DNA of 64,000 nucleotides from PALSA-911 sp963743035 (GTDB lineage Bacteria > Pseudomonadota > Alphaproteobacteria > Acetobacterales > Acetobacteraceae), in NCBI GenBank assembly GCA_963743035.1, contig CAVUOB010000018.1:558001-622000 (forward strand), read 5' to 3'. This document shows positions 47,640-56,316 of the stretch, piece by piece (positions within the stretch are counted from its first letter, which is position 1; every line of letters starts with the position of its first letter). The notes under the pieces were generated by a model. It saw nothing but the letters and a program-made list of their open reading frames with translations, ran no database searches and had not been told where the DNA came from. The translations under genes and the position numbers were made by a program.

Positions 47640-48539
47640 TCAATTCGCCTGCATGGCCTTGGCGAATAGCGGCACGTTGTGGCGGAACATTTTCAGATAG
47701 CTGGGCGCCGGGCCGCCTGGCGGGGACAGGGCATCCGAATACACGGTCGGGCCCAGCATCGCCCCGGTTTCGTGTGCAATCATCTGCGCCAGGCGGGGGC
47801 TGGTCATGTTCTCCACGAACACCGCCTTGATCCCTTCCGCGCGAATGAGCTTCACCAGCGCCGCGATCTGCGCCGCGGAGGGTTCGGTTTCCGTGTCCAT
47901 GCCCTCGATGCCGTGGAACTCGATGTCGTAGCGGGCGCCGAAATAGAAGAACGCGTCGTGGCTGGTGAGGATTTTCCGCTTTGCCTTCGGCACGCCGGCA
48001 AGCTGCTGCTCGATCCAGGTTCCGGTCTGGATGATCTGTCCGACATAGTCCTGCGCGCGGGCGCGGTAGAACTCCGCCCGGGCTGGATCGGCCTTGGCCA
48101 GGCCGGCGGCGATGTTGTTGGCGTAGATCACGCCATTGGCGGGATCCTGCCAGGCATGCGGGTCGGGGCCTTCCTGGGTCATCCGCGGTGTCACGCCGGA
48201 AGTGGCGGTGACGACCGGGCCGGTGGTGCCGGCGGCCTGGAGCAGCCGGTCCATCCATCCCTCCATGCCGAGGCCGTTGACAATCACCAGCCCGGCGGCG
48301 CGCAGGCTGCGCAGATCCGATGGGCGGGGTTGATAGGTATGGGCATCCCCGTCCGTGGGGACCAGGGATTTGACCGTGACCGCCGGGCCGCCGATTTCGC
48401 GGGTCATATCGGCGAGGATGGAAAAACTGGCCACGACCTGCAGCGGTTGCGCCGCACCCGCCGAAGGCGCAGCGGCGCCGAGGATGGTGGCAGAACTGGC
48501 GGCGGCAGCAGTGGCCAGGAGCAGGGTACGCCGGCGCAT
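47640..48539 (-). CDS. znuA: Zinc/manganese ABC solute-binding protein (ZnuA-like)
   Basis: A periplasmic metal-binding protein of 299 residues, cluster 9 (ZnuA/TroA). The Tat-like signal MRRRTLLLATAAAASS is followed by mature LQVVASFSILADMTRE. Metal ligands are seen in DGDAHTYQPRPSD (His), DPHAWQDP (His) and TSHDAFFYFGARYDI (His), with a fourth from the YSDAL region. It lacks the His-rich loop of E. coli ZnuA. A Zur-type operator lies 34-48 bp upstream of the start, pointing to zinc. ZnuB and ZnuC genes are absent, so it is an orphan component here. Confidence 0.85.
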   Translation of the reverse strand: MRRRTLLLATAAAASSATILGAAAPSAGAAQPLQVVASFSILADMTREIGGPAVTVKSLVPTDGDAHTYQPRPSDLRSLRAAGLVIVNGLGMEGWMDRLLQAAGTTGPVVTATSGVTPRMTQEGPDPHAWQDPANGVIYANNIAAGLAKADPARAEFYRARAQDYVGQIIQTGTWIEQQLAGVPKAKRKILTSHDAFFYFGARYDIEFHGIEGMDTETEPSAAQIAALVKLIRAEGIKAVFVENMTSPRLAQMIAHETGAMLGPTVYSDALSPPGGPAPSYLKMFRHNVPLFAKAMQAN

Positions 48540-48572
48540 GGGGTTTTCCTCGCGGGTGGGTGGTTCATGTTA

Positions 48573-48587
48573 TGTTATAATATAACA
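48573..48587. promoter_or_regulatory. Zur box
   Basis: A perfect 15-bp palindrome, tgttata-a-tataaca, matching the core of the proteobacterial Zur consensus (TGTTATAnTATAACA). It lies in the divergent spacer, 34 bp before znuA and about 146 bp before the gene at 48734, in an otherwise GC-rich region. Zinc-loaded Zur should repress znuA from here. Confidence 0.88.
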
Positions 48588-48733
48588 CTCAATCCGCGCG
48601 GCACGTCAATCGGCCGGGGGGCGCGTCCCGCCGGCCTCGTGAGCAGCCGGCCAGTTTTCTGCATATTCCCCCGCCGGTGTTCCGCTACACTCGTCGCCGG
48701 AATGCGCTGGGCAATTCTGGTCGGGGCAGGGGC

Positions 48734-49105
48734 ATGCGGAACTGGGTGGCTTGCGGCCTTGCCGCTGCCGGAATGATCGGTGGTCCCGGCGGACCCGGCT
48801 GGGCCGCGCCGCCGCCGGATGCGGATCCGGCCTTCACTTCGTGGTTCGAGAGCCTGCGCCGTCCCGGGACGAACCAATCCTGTTGCGGCGCGGCGGATTG
48901 CCGGCGGGTGCGCTATCGCATCGTCGGCGATCATTTCCAGGCCTTCATCGGGAAGGAGTTCCCGCGCTGGAGCGATACCCCGAATGCCTGGGTGGACGTG
49001 CCGGAGGCGAGCGTCGTGCACCGGCGCGACAACCCGACCGGCGAAGCCGTGGCCTGCTGGTTCGAGGGCAATGTGGTGTGCTTCATCGCGGCGAGCGGCA
49101 CCTAG
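48734..49105 (+). CDS. Secreted cysteine-containing small protein
   Basis: A 123-residue exported protein. The signal peptide is MRNWVACGLAAAGMIG with cleavage near GWAA. The mature part has four cysteines in two pairs, TNQSCCGAADCRRVRYR and GEAVACWFEGNVVCF, likely disulfides. A start at 48734 is favoured by the signal peptide; 48677 is also in frame. Similar short proteins occur in Bradyrhizobium and relatives, without assigned function. It is divergent from Zur-controlled znuA, so zinc-responsive expression is possible. Its TAG stop is the CTAG used as the IS481-family target. Confidence 0.65.
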   Translation: MRNWVACGLAAAGMIGGPGGPGWAAPPPDADPAFTSWFESLRRPGTNQSCCGAADCRRVRYRIVGDHFQAFIGKEFPRWSDTPNAWVDVPEASVVHRRDNPTGEAVACWFEGNVVCFIAASGT

Positions 49106-50075
49106 CTGTCGTTGCTACGGAGGTTGTCCCGCTTCAGTGGGCTGACGGTGTGGTTTCCCGCCGAGGGCTGCTGAGGCCGGGTTGTGTTGTAGTCTTGCAG
49201 CCAAGGATGCATCGCTTTGGCGCGCTCTGCCGATGAATGGAGAGGCTGCGCATAGGCCCATTCGCGGATGCTGCTTTGGATGAACCGCTCGGCTTTGCCG
49301 TTGGTGCGTGGTGTGTAGGGACGGGTTCGTTTGTGCTGCACGCCGTGGGCGAGGAGGGCATCGCGGAAAGCGAAGCTTTTGTAGGCGGCACCGTTATCAG
49401 TCATGACGTGCTCCACCGTGACGCCATGCCGTTTGAACTCAAGCAAGACTGCTATTGAGGAAGGCTGTGGCGTCTTCCTTGCGCTCGCTGTGTAGCGCCT
49501 GGGTGTAAGCCAGAGGCGAGCAGGTCATCGATGGCGACGTGATGGTATTCCCAGCCGAGGCCACGCCCCACAGACCGTCGATTGCTTTGGCCGGTGCGAT
49601 CGCCGGTGATGCGGTGACCGATGCCTTCGATACGCCCGAGCTTTTTGATGTCGATGAGGATCAGTTCGCCTGGGTGCTCCCGTTCATAGCGCATCACGGG
49701 CGGCCGGGGATCAAGGGCGCTGTGCCGGCCCAGGCCGCGCCGTCGCAGCACGACGCCGACGGTGGACAGCCGCCGGCCGAGCCGGCGGGCCATGGCCGGG
49801 CCGGTCAGGCGCTGGCGCTCGCAGCGCCTCGATTTCCTCTTCCGCCCGCCCATCCAGCCGCATCGAGCTTCGCATGCGTCTCGCGCCGAGCGATCGGCCT
49901 ATCCGGCCTCGCCCTCGGCGTCAAGGCGGTCGCCGCCATTGGCCCGCACAGCTGCGCGCCGTCATCGCCTCGAGCCCGGGCATTCGCGGCCGTCGTCTCC
50001 AGCCGCCCGCCAGGCCCGTTGCGCCAGCAGCATTCGACTACGCCGCGTCGAACGCGCATTCTCATGGACGTCCAT
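49102..50075 (-). pseudogene. IS481-family transposase pseudogene
   Basis: A DDE (rve) transposase. Recognisable pieces run in order on the minus strand: MDVHENARSTRRSRMLLAQR (start about 50075), AEGEAG followed by a TAG and then ADRSAR in another frame, RLTGPAMARRLGRRLSTVG, LILIDIKKLGRIEGIGHR with the first catalytic Asp, YHHVAIDD, then VMTDNGAAYKSFAF (second Asp) and RPYTPRTNGKAERFIQ (catalytic Glu). At least three frame changes and one in-frame stop separate them, so it is inactive. Its stop codon (49102-49104) lies outside the inverted repeat and is supplied by the CTAG target. Confidence 0.88.
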
Positions 50076-50160
50076 CCGGGGCTCCGGGATGTGTGTTGGC
50101 GGCCTCGCAGCCACAGCCTCTCAGCCCAGCCCCGGAGCGACAACCTCCGTAGCAACGACA
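49107..50160. mobile_element. IS481-family insertion sequence, degenerate
   Basis: A 1054-bp element bounded by perfect 22-bp terminal inverted repeats (49107-49128 and 50139-50160), starting tgtcgttgctacgg and ending with its complement (TGT...ACA ends). The single transposase gene on the minus strand is broken. The left flank is cctagc directly next to the repeat, matching the NCTAGN target reported for IS481. The right flank reads cctctagc, a near copy with two extra bases instead of a clean 6-bp duplication. Confidence 0.9.
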
Positions 50161-50163
50161 CCT

Positions 50164-50230
50164 CTAGCCTTTGTTTTATCGAGCAGTTTTATCAGTCAGA
50201 CCGATTCCGGTCTGACTGAAACTGCTCTAG
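50164..50230. repeat. Palindromic intergenic repeat element, copy 2
   Basis: Related to the element at 35511-35616. Read on the minus strand it opens ctagagcag, forms a long hairpin (50181-50227: gagcagttt and cagtcagacc pairing with their complements around a six-base loop, with a three-base bulge), then gataaaacaaagg and a closing ctagagg. It lies just downstream of pyruvate kinase and next to the insertion sequence. Confidence 0.75.
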
Positions 50231-50249
50231 GCCGAGGCAACATCAGCCT

Positions 50250-51686
50250 CTAACCGAGCTTGGCCACCCGCAGCGCGTTGGTGCTGCCGGACTGGCCGAA
50301 CGGCACGCCGGCGGCGACCACGATGTCGTCGCCGCGCGCCGCGAAGCCCTCGGACATGGCGGCGCGGCCGGCCTTGTTGACGGCGTCGGTCATCGAATGC
50401 ACCTCCGGCGCCACCACGGCGTGCACGCCCCAGACCACGGCCAGGCGGCGGGCGGTTTCGAGTTCCGGCGTGAGGCCGAGCACCGGGGCTTCCGGCCGCT
50501 CGCGCGCCACGCGCAGCGCGGTGCTGCCGGATGCGGTGAAGGCGACGATCGCTGCGCGCATCGATGGTGTGGCAGATCTGCCGGGCGGCGGCGGCGATCG
50601 CGTCGGACGTGGCGTGTTCCGGATCGGGGCGGCTGGCCTCGATCATGTCGCGCCAGCCCGGGTCCTGCTCCACCCGCGCGATGATGCGGTCCATGATGTT
50701 GACCGCCTCGTACGGATACTGGCCGGCGGCGGTCTCGGCCGACAGCATCACCGCGTCGGCGCCGTCGAACACCGCGGTGGCGACGTCGGAGGCTTCGGCG
50801 CGGGTGGGGGCGGGGGCGGTGATCATGCTTTCCAGCATCTGCGTCGCCACCACCACCGGGCTGCCGAGCTGGCGCGCAGGCGCGCACGATGCGCTTCTGC
50901 GCCAGCGGCACTTCCTCGGGCGGCAGTTCCACGCCGAGATCGCCGCGCGCCACCATCACCGCGTCCGACAGCGCCAGGATGGCATCCAGATTGTCCAGCG
51001 CCTGCGGCTTTTCCATCTTGGTCATGATCCAGGCGCGCCCGGCGGTGATGGCCTTCGCCTCCGCCACGTCCTCCGGCCGCTGCACGAAGGACAGGCCGAT
51101 ATAGTTGATGCCGTGCGCCAGCGCGAAGTCGAGGTCCTCGCGGTCCTTGGCGGTCAGCGCGGGGATCGGCAGCACCATGTCCGGCACGTTGACGCCCTTG
51201 CGGTCCGACAGCGGGCCGCCGACCACCACCTGCGTCTCCAGCCCGTCGCCGCGCTTGCGCACGACGCGCAGGCGCAGCTTGCCGTCGTCCAGCAGCAGCG
51301 TGGTGCCGATGCCCGCGGCCTCGATGATCTCCGGATGGGGCAGGTTGACGCGCGTCGGAATCGCCCGGCGTGGCGTTGAGATCCAGGCGAAAGGATGCCC
51401 CGGTCTGCAGATGCACGCGCCCGCCGCCAAAAGTGCCGACGCGCAGCTTCGGGCCCTGCACATCCGCCAGGATGCCGATCGGGCGGTCGAATTTTTCTTC
51501 CAGTTCGCGGATCAGCCGCACGCGCATGGCGTGGTCTTCATGCGTGCCGTGGGAGAAATTCAGCCGGAACACGTCGGCGCCGCCCTGGAACAGCCGGGCC
51601 AGCACCTCGGCGGTGGAGGAGGCGGGGCCGAGCGTGGCGATGATCTTGGTCCGGCGGCGGCGACGCAGCTTGATGCGGGCGGGCAT
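50250..51686 (-). pseudogene. pyk: Pyruvate kinase, three frameshifts
   Basis: Converts phosphoenolpyruvate and ADP to pyruvate and ATP. The start MPARIKLRRRRRTKIIATLGP is standard, followed by VFRLNFSHGTHEDH. Frame changes near 51358, 50880 and 50560 are each explained by one extra base (for example gattcc for gatcc). The catalytic block IMTKMEKPQALDNLD, with active Lys, is in the second frame, and so is VARGDLGVELPPEEVP; ATQMLESMITAPAPTRAE is in the third. The C-terminal domain ends STNALRVAKLG. The corrected length of 477 residues is normal. An essential glycolytic gene with three one-base insertions is most simply explained by sequence error. Confidence 0.87.
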
Positions 51687-51740
51687 CTTTTATCCTTCCG
51701 GGAAGAGGTCAGGCCGGGAACGGGTCAGGCCGGAAACGGG

Positions 51741-53036
51741 TCAGGCGATCAGGATGGCACGGATGTCGTTGACATTGGTCAGTGTGGGGCCGGTGCGGAT
51801 CAGGTCGCCGATGGCGTCGAACAGGGTGTAGCTGTCATGCGCGGCCAGCACCTTGCGCGCGCGATCAGGCCGGCGGCGGCGGCGCGGGCCAGGGTGTCGG
51901 GCGCGACGATGGCGCCGGCGGCGTCTTCGGTGCCGTCGATCCCGTCGGTGTCGCCGGCGGCCGCCCAGATGCCGGGCGCGCCGGCCAGCCCGACGGCCAG
52001 GCCGAGCAGGAACTCGGTGTTGCGCCCGCCGCGCCCGGCCTTGTGGGCCCCATCCGGGCCGCGGGCGATGGTCACGGTCGTCTCGCCGCCGGACAGCAGC
52101 ACGGCGGGGGCGGGCAAAGGCAGCGCGTGGTCGCGCACGGAACGCGCGATGCCGGCCATCATGGTGCCGAGCTCGCGCGACTTCGCCCTCCAGCGCGTCG
52201 CCGAGGATCAGCGGCGCGAGGCCGAGGCCGCGCGCCGTCTCGGCGGCCTGGCGCAGCGCCATGGCCGGGGTGGCGATCAGGCGGAATTCGGCGTTCGGCA
52301 GGCTGCCGGGCTTCGGCGTCTCGTCGTCATCCCGGGCCAGCCGGGCGGCGACCTGGGGGGGCAGCGTCCAGGCGGAAACGTTCGACCAAAGCGCGGGCAT
52401 CGGCGAAGGTGGTGGCGTCCGGCACCGTGGGGCCGGAGGCGATCACGGCGGGGTCGTCGCCGGGCACGTCGCTGATCGCCAGCGTGACCACCCGCGCCGG
52501 CGCGGCGGCGGCGGCCAGGCGGCCGCCCTTGATGGCGGAGAGGTGTTTGCGGACCGCGTTCATCTCGGTGATCGTGGCGCCGGAAGCGAGCAGCGCGCGG
52601 TTCACCGCCTGCTTGTCCGCCAGCGTCAGGCCCGGGCGCCGGCAGCGGCGAGCAAGGCGGAACCGCCGCCGGAGATCAGCGCCAGCACCAGGTCGTCCGG
52701 GCCGAGGCCCTGGACCAGTTCCAGCAGGCGGCGGGCGGCGCGTTCGCTGTTGGCGTCGGGCACCGGGTGGGATGCCTCGATCACCTCGATCTGCTGCGTG
52801 GGCACGGCGTGGCCGTAGCGGGTGACGACGGCGCCCGAGAGGGGCACGTCCGGCCACGCGGCCTCCAGCGCGGCGGCCATCACGGCGGCGGATTTGCCGG
52901 CGCCGACGACGATGCAGCGCCCCCTGGGCTTCTCCGGCAAATGCGCGGCCAGCATCTTCAGCGGGTCGGCGGCTGCCACCGCGGCGTCGAATATGGCGCG
53001 CAGTGCAGCCCTGGCCCGCGCGTCGTTCCATTGCAT
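51741..53036 (-). pseudogene. Glycerate 2-kinase (GckA/TtuD, MOFRL family), four frameshifts
   Basis: Phosphorylates D-glycerate to 2-phosphoglycerate. The N-terminal DUF4147 domain starts MQWNDARARAALRAIFDAA with CIVVGAGKSAAVMAAAL and VLALISGGGSALLAA. The C-terminal MOFRL domain has VLLSGGETTVTI and the end TNVNDIRAILIA. Frames change near 52630 (a missing C), 52355 (extra C), 52185 (extra G) and 51865 (a gc repeat). The corrected length is about 430 residues. It precedes pyruvate kinase by 54 bp on the same strand, a pairing known from tartrate/glyoxylate (ttu) gene clusters, and the two enzymes sit on either side of enolase. Confidence 0.85.
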
Positions 53037-53153
53037 CGGCACGCTTCCCCACATCCCGGTTCCCGGCGAGTATGGCGAAACCGCCGCGCCGGCGCCATCT
53101 GAGAGGTGCCCGTGTCTCATCCGAGTTTCCCATCCGACCGCAGGAGGCCGCGA

Positions 53154-53466
53154 ATGCCCGCACCCGATCTCGACGACAAGACCCGCACCGAGCTGGAGGC
53201 CGCCGCGTTCCGCCGGCTGGTCTCAGCATCTGCGGGAGCGCACGGACGTGCAGAACATCGACCTGATGAACCTGGCCGGGTTCTGCCGGAACTGCCTGAG
53301 CCGCTGGTACCGGGAGGGGGCGGCGGAAAAGGGCATCACCATCGCCGATCCCGATGCGCGGGAGATTGTCTACGGCATGCCGTACAAGGAATGGCAGGCG
53401 AAGTACCAGGCCGAGGCGACGCCCGAGCAGAAGGCCGCGCTCGCGAAATCCCATCCCGGCCATTGA
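53154..53466 (+). pseudogene. DUF1244 protein, one frameshift
   Basis: A small conserved alphaproteobacterial protein of about 103 residues. CAGGAGG precedes the ATG at 53154. The first 22 codons (MPAPDLDDKTRTELEAAAFRRL) and the rest (HLRERTDVQNIDLMNLAGFC) are in different frames because gtctcag stands for gtccag near 53221. The conserved core NLAGFCRNCLSRWY, with paired cysteines, and IVYGMPYKEWQAKYQ is intact. The function of the family is unknown, although a metal- or nucleic-acid-binding role is suspected. It is divergent from the glycerate kinase gene. Confidence 0.85.
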
Positions 53467-53769
53467 CCGGCGGCCGCTCGGCGGCGGCCAATGACTTCAG
53501 CGGCGGCCAGTGACTTGCGGATTGGTGACTTGCGGATTGACGGGGCGGCGGGTGGGGCCTATTCCGCCCGCCCGTCCCTGATCCGGAGCTGCTCATGGCC
53601 ATCGATATCACCGAACAGCAATCCAGGACGCCGGACGGGCGGCCCAGAAGGGGCGGCATTAGCGCTCGGCAACGCCATCAGCCAGGAAGCCTGACCCGCT
53701 CGGCTTCTAAGCCCCCTCACGAGCCATGTTATCATCGCAGAATCCGAGCGCCTGATTGGGAGACCGAAT
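53467..53769. other. Spacer with short tandem repeats and a doubtful small ORF
   Basis: 303 bp between the DUF1244 gene and gapR. The unit tgacttgcggattg occurs twice in direct repeat (about 53511-53540), and gcggcggcca also repeats nearby. From 53595 a short frame (MAIDITEQQSRTPDGRPRRG) follows a GGAG site and might be a small or broken gene, but nothing supports it further. The gapR promoter should lie in the last 80 bp. Confidence 0.4.
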
Positions 53770-54072
53770 ATGAGCGACGTTGTAGCAGAAGCGGCCGCCA
53801 GCCGTGACCGGCAGGCCAAGAGCGACGACACTCCCGAGACGGGTGGCCTCGCCGTTGATCGCCTGCGCAGCCTGATCGAGCGCATCGAGCGCCTTGAAGA
53901 GGAGCGCAAGGCTCTGGGGAACGACATCAAGGACATCTACGCGGAGGCCAAGAGCGCCGGCTTCGACGTGAAGGTGCTGCGCCAGCTGATCAGCATCCGC
54001 AAGAAGGAACCGGCCGAGGTGGAGGAGCAGGAGACCCTGCTCGACCTCTACAAGCGTGCCTTGGGCATGTGA
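53770..54072 (+). CDS. gapR: GapR-like nucleoid-associated protein (DUF2312)
   Basis: A 100-residue DNA-binding protein of the DUF2312 family. The core LRSLIERIERLEEERKALGNDIKDIY (read as residues about 32-57) is a long coiled-coil helix, followed by AEAKSAGFDVKVLRQLISIRKK and a short helix ending LLDLYKRALGM. In Caulobacter GapR clamps overtwisted AT-rich DNA ahead of replication and transcription. This copy has about ten extra N-terminal residues relative to the 89-residue Caulobacter protein. It is monocistronic. Confidence 0.9.
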   Translation: MSDVVAEAAASRDRQAKSDDTPETGGLAVDRLRSLIERIERLEEERKALGNDIKDIYAEAKSAGFDVKVLRQLISIRKKEPAEVEEQETLLDLYKRALGM

Positions 54073-54128
54073 TACGGGCGCTGCGCGCGTATGCCGGTGT
54101 TCCGCCGGCATGGGCGGGCGCGGCGCCT

Positions 54129-55460
54129 TTAGGCCCGCCGGGCAGGAATATGTTCGAGCCGGCGGTCGTGCCCCAGGGCCAGCACGATACAGGCCGATAG
54201 CAACGGCCCGGCGGCGATGGCGACCAATCCGAACGTGAAGCTGCCGGTCGCGTCCCTGATCAGGCCGAACGCGTACGGCCCGAAGAACCCGCCGAGATTT
54301 CCCAGCGCATTGATCAGCGCGATGCCGCCGGCAGCGGCGGTGCCCGACAGCATCGCCGTCGGCAATGACCAGAAGGTCGGTCCGGTGGAGGACTGGCCCA
54401 TCGCCGCGATGACCAGGGTCACCATGGTCAGGACCGGATCGGTCATCATCGCGGTGGCGACGAGGCCCGCGGCCACGACGGAGTATGCGGCTGCGACATG
54501 GCGCGGCCGTTCGCCCGTCTGGTCGGAATGGCGGCCCCACAGCACCATGGCGATCGCGGCGAAGACATAGGGGATGGCATTGATCACGCCGGTCATGCCG
54601 AAGCCGCCGGCCAGCCGGTGCACGATCTGCGGCTGGAACAGCACGATGCCGTAGCCCGAGAACGTGCCGCCGAAATAGACCAGGCTGAGCAGCAGCACCC
54701 GCTTGTCGCGCAAGGCCTCGCCCAGGCTGTACTGGCGGATTGCCTCACGCTGCGCCCGCTCGGCGTCCAGCCGGGCCATCAGCCAGCTGCGCTGGGCCGG
54801 TTGCAGCCAATGGGCATCTTTCGGCCAGTCCGTCATGAACGCATAGAACACCACGCCGAGCACGATCGCGGGAGCGGCCTCGATGATGAACAGCCATTGC
54901 CAGCCGGCGACGCCCAGCCATCCGTCCAGATCGAGCAGCGCCCCGGAAACCAGCGATCCGACGATGTTGGAGATCGGGATCGCCGCCATGAACAGCCCGA
55001 CGATGCGGGAGCGGTAGTAGGACGGGAACCACCAGGTCAGATAGAGGATGATGCCCGGGAAGAAGCCGGCCTCCGCCAGCCCGAGCGCGAAACGGATCGA
55101 ATAGAACGAGATCGGTCCGGTGACGAACGCGGTGCAGCCGGAGATGATGCCCCAGGTGACCAGGATCCGGGCGATCCAGACCCGGGCGCCCACCTTCGCC
55201 AGGATCACGTTGCTCGGCACTTCGAACAGGAAGTAGCCGAGGAAGAAGATCCCGCTGCCGAACCCGTAGACCGCGGAGGAGAAGCCAAGGGCCTGGTTCA
55301 TGGTCAGCGCCGCGAAGCCGACATTCACCCGGTCCAGATAGGCAACGAAATAGCACGCCATCAGCAGCGGGATCAGGCGGCGGGCGACGCGTCGTATGGT
55401 CGCGCGTTCCAGGGCGACCGTTTCGTCTGCCGCCATGGTGGCGCCATCCGCGTCGGGCAC
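54129..55460 (-). CDS. MFS transporter, anion:cation symporter (ACS) type
   Basis: A 12-helix inner-membrane carrier of 443 residues. The first helix is LIPLLMACYFVAYLDRVNVGFAA, with the D-R-x-N-x-G motif common in phthalate, tartrate and glucarate permeases. The central loop has TDWPKDAHWLQPAQRSWL. A GTG at 55460 with GAGGGGGGAG six bases upstream is a better start than the ATG at 55436. It is divergent from the CMD and class II aldolase genes, so it may import their substrate, probably an organic acid or sugar acid. Confidence 0.88.
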   Translation of the reverse strand: MPDADGATMAADETVALERATIRRVARRLIPLLMACYFVAYLDRVNVGFAALTMNQALGFSSAVYGFGSGIFFLGYFLFEVPSNVILAKVGARVWIARILVTWGIISGCTAFVTGPISFYSIRFALGLAEAGFFPGIILYLTWWFPSYYRSRIVGLFMAAIPISNIVGSLVSGALLDLDGWLGVAGWQWLFIIEAAPAIVLGVVFYAFMTDWPKDAHWLQPAQRSWLMARLDAERAQREAIRQYSLGEALRDKRVLLLSLVYFGGTFSGYGIVLFQPQIVHRLAGGFGMTGVINAIPYVFAAIAMVLWGRHSDQTGERPRHVAAAYSVVAAGLVATAMMTDPVLTMVTLVIAAMGQSSTGPTFWSLPTAMLSGTAAAGGIALINALGNLGGFFGPYAFGLIRDATGSFTFGLVAIAAGPLLSACIVLALGHDRRLEHIPARRA

Positions 55461-55649
55461 GGTCTCCCCCCTCTCGTTCCTGCGGGAGGAGGATCGGTCC
55501 TGATCGGCATTCGGGACCGCACCGGCCTCCGTCGCGTCACGCCTTGCCGCGGACGCTACCAGACGGCTGGCGCGTCCGGCGAGAAAAATGCGACGCTTGC
55601 CGCGCGCCGCGACGCAGGCATTCGCGGACGATGAACAGGAGTGCGCGGA

Positions 55650-56213
55650 ATGAACGACGCCCCGACCTTCGGACGCTATGCCGAGCTCCCCGTCGAGCGG
55701 ATGACGGCGGAGCAACGCGCCGGATATCGCTATCTGATGGATGGACCGCGCGGCCGGCTGCCGGGGCCGTACAAGGTCTGGGTGCACAATCCGAAGCTGG
55801 TGCATGCGGCCAATCCGCTGGGGGCGCATTTCATGCCCGGGCAATCCTCGTTGTCGGAACGCGAGCGCGAGATCGCCGTGCTCGTGATCAACAGCAAATG
55901 GCATTCCGCCTATCCCACCGTCGCGCACGAAAAGCGCGGCGTGGAGGTCGGATTGCCGGAGGCCGCCATTGCGGCGATCGTCGCCGGGCATCCGACGCGG
56001 TTCGACGACGCGCGCGAGCAGGTGGTCTACGAGGTCGCCACGGCGCTGGCCGATGTCCGCCTGGTGCCGCAAGCCCTGTACGACCGCGCGGTCGCGCATC
56101 TCGGACATGAAGGCGTCACCGACATGATCGTGCTGATGGGCTATTACACGGCCGTTTCGCTGACCATGAATTTCTATGCCGTGCCGCCTGGCACGCCTGG
56201 CCTGGCGAGGTAG
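55650..56213 (+). CDS. Carboxymuconolactone decarboxylase family protein
   Basis: A 187-residue helical protein of the CMD/AhpD superfamily. The core SEREREIAVLVINSKWHSAYPTVAHEKRGVEVG has the conserved His but no CxxC, so it is CMD-like rather than a peroxidatic AhpD. The C-terminal MGYYTAVSLTMNFYAV is also typical. AGGAG lies eight bases before the ATG at 55650. It is 103 bp upstream of a class II aldolase gene on the same strand and divergent from an MFS carrier. A catabolic role with these neighbours is inferred. Confidence 0.82.
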   Translation: MNDAPTFGRYAELPVERMTAEQRAGYRYLMDGPRGRLPGPYKVWVHNPKLVHAANPLGAHFMPGQSSLSEREREIAVLVINSKWHSAYPTVAHEKRGVEVGLPEAAIAAIVAGHPTRFDDAREQVVYEVATALADVRLVPQALYDRAVAHLGHEGVTDMIVLMGYYTAVSLTMNFYAVPPGTPGLAR

Positions 56214-56316
56214 AGCCGGGCGCTTTGTTGCCGAAAGCCGTGGTTTCCCCCAGGATATCCGCCGCCGGCCCGCGCGCCGGGAAAGCGATGCCGCAAACAA
56301 TAAAAAGGAGGCAGAC

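Noticed and set aside
49539..50219. A 226-codon plus-strand frame inside the insertion sequence
   Set aside because: It is antisense to the transposase remnant and shows no family features.
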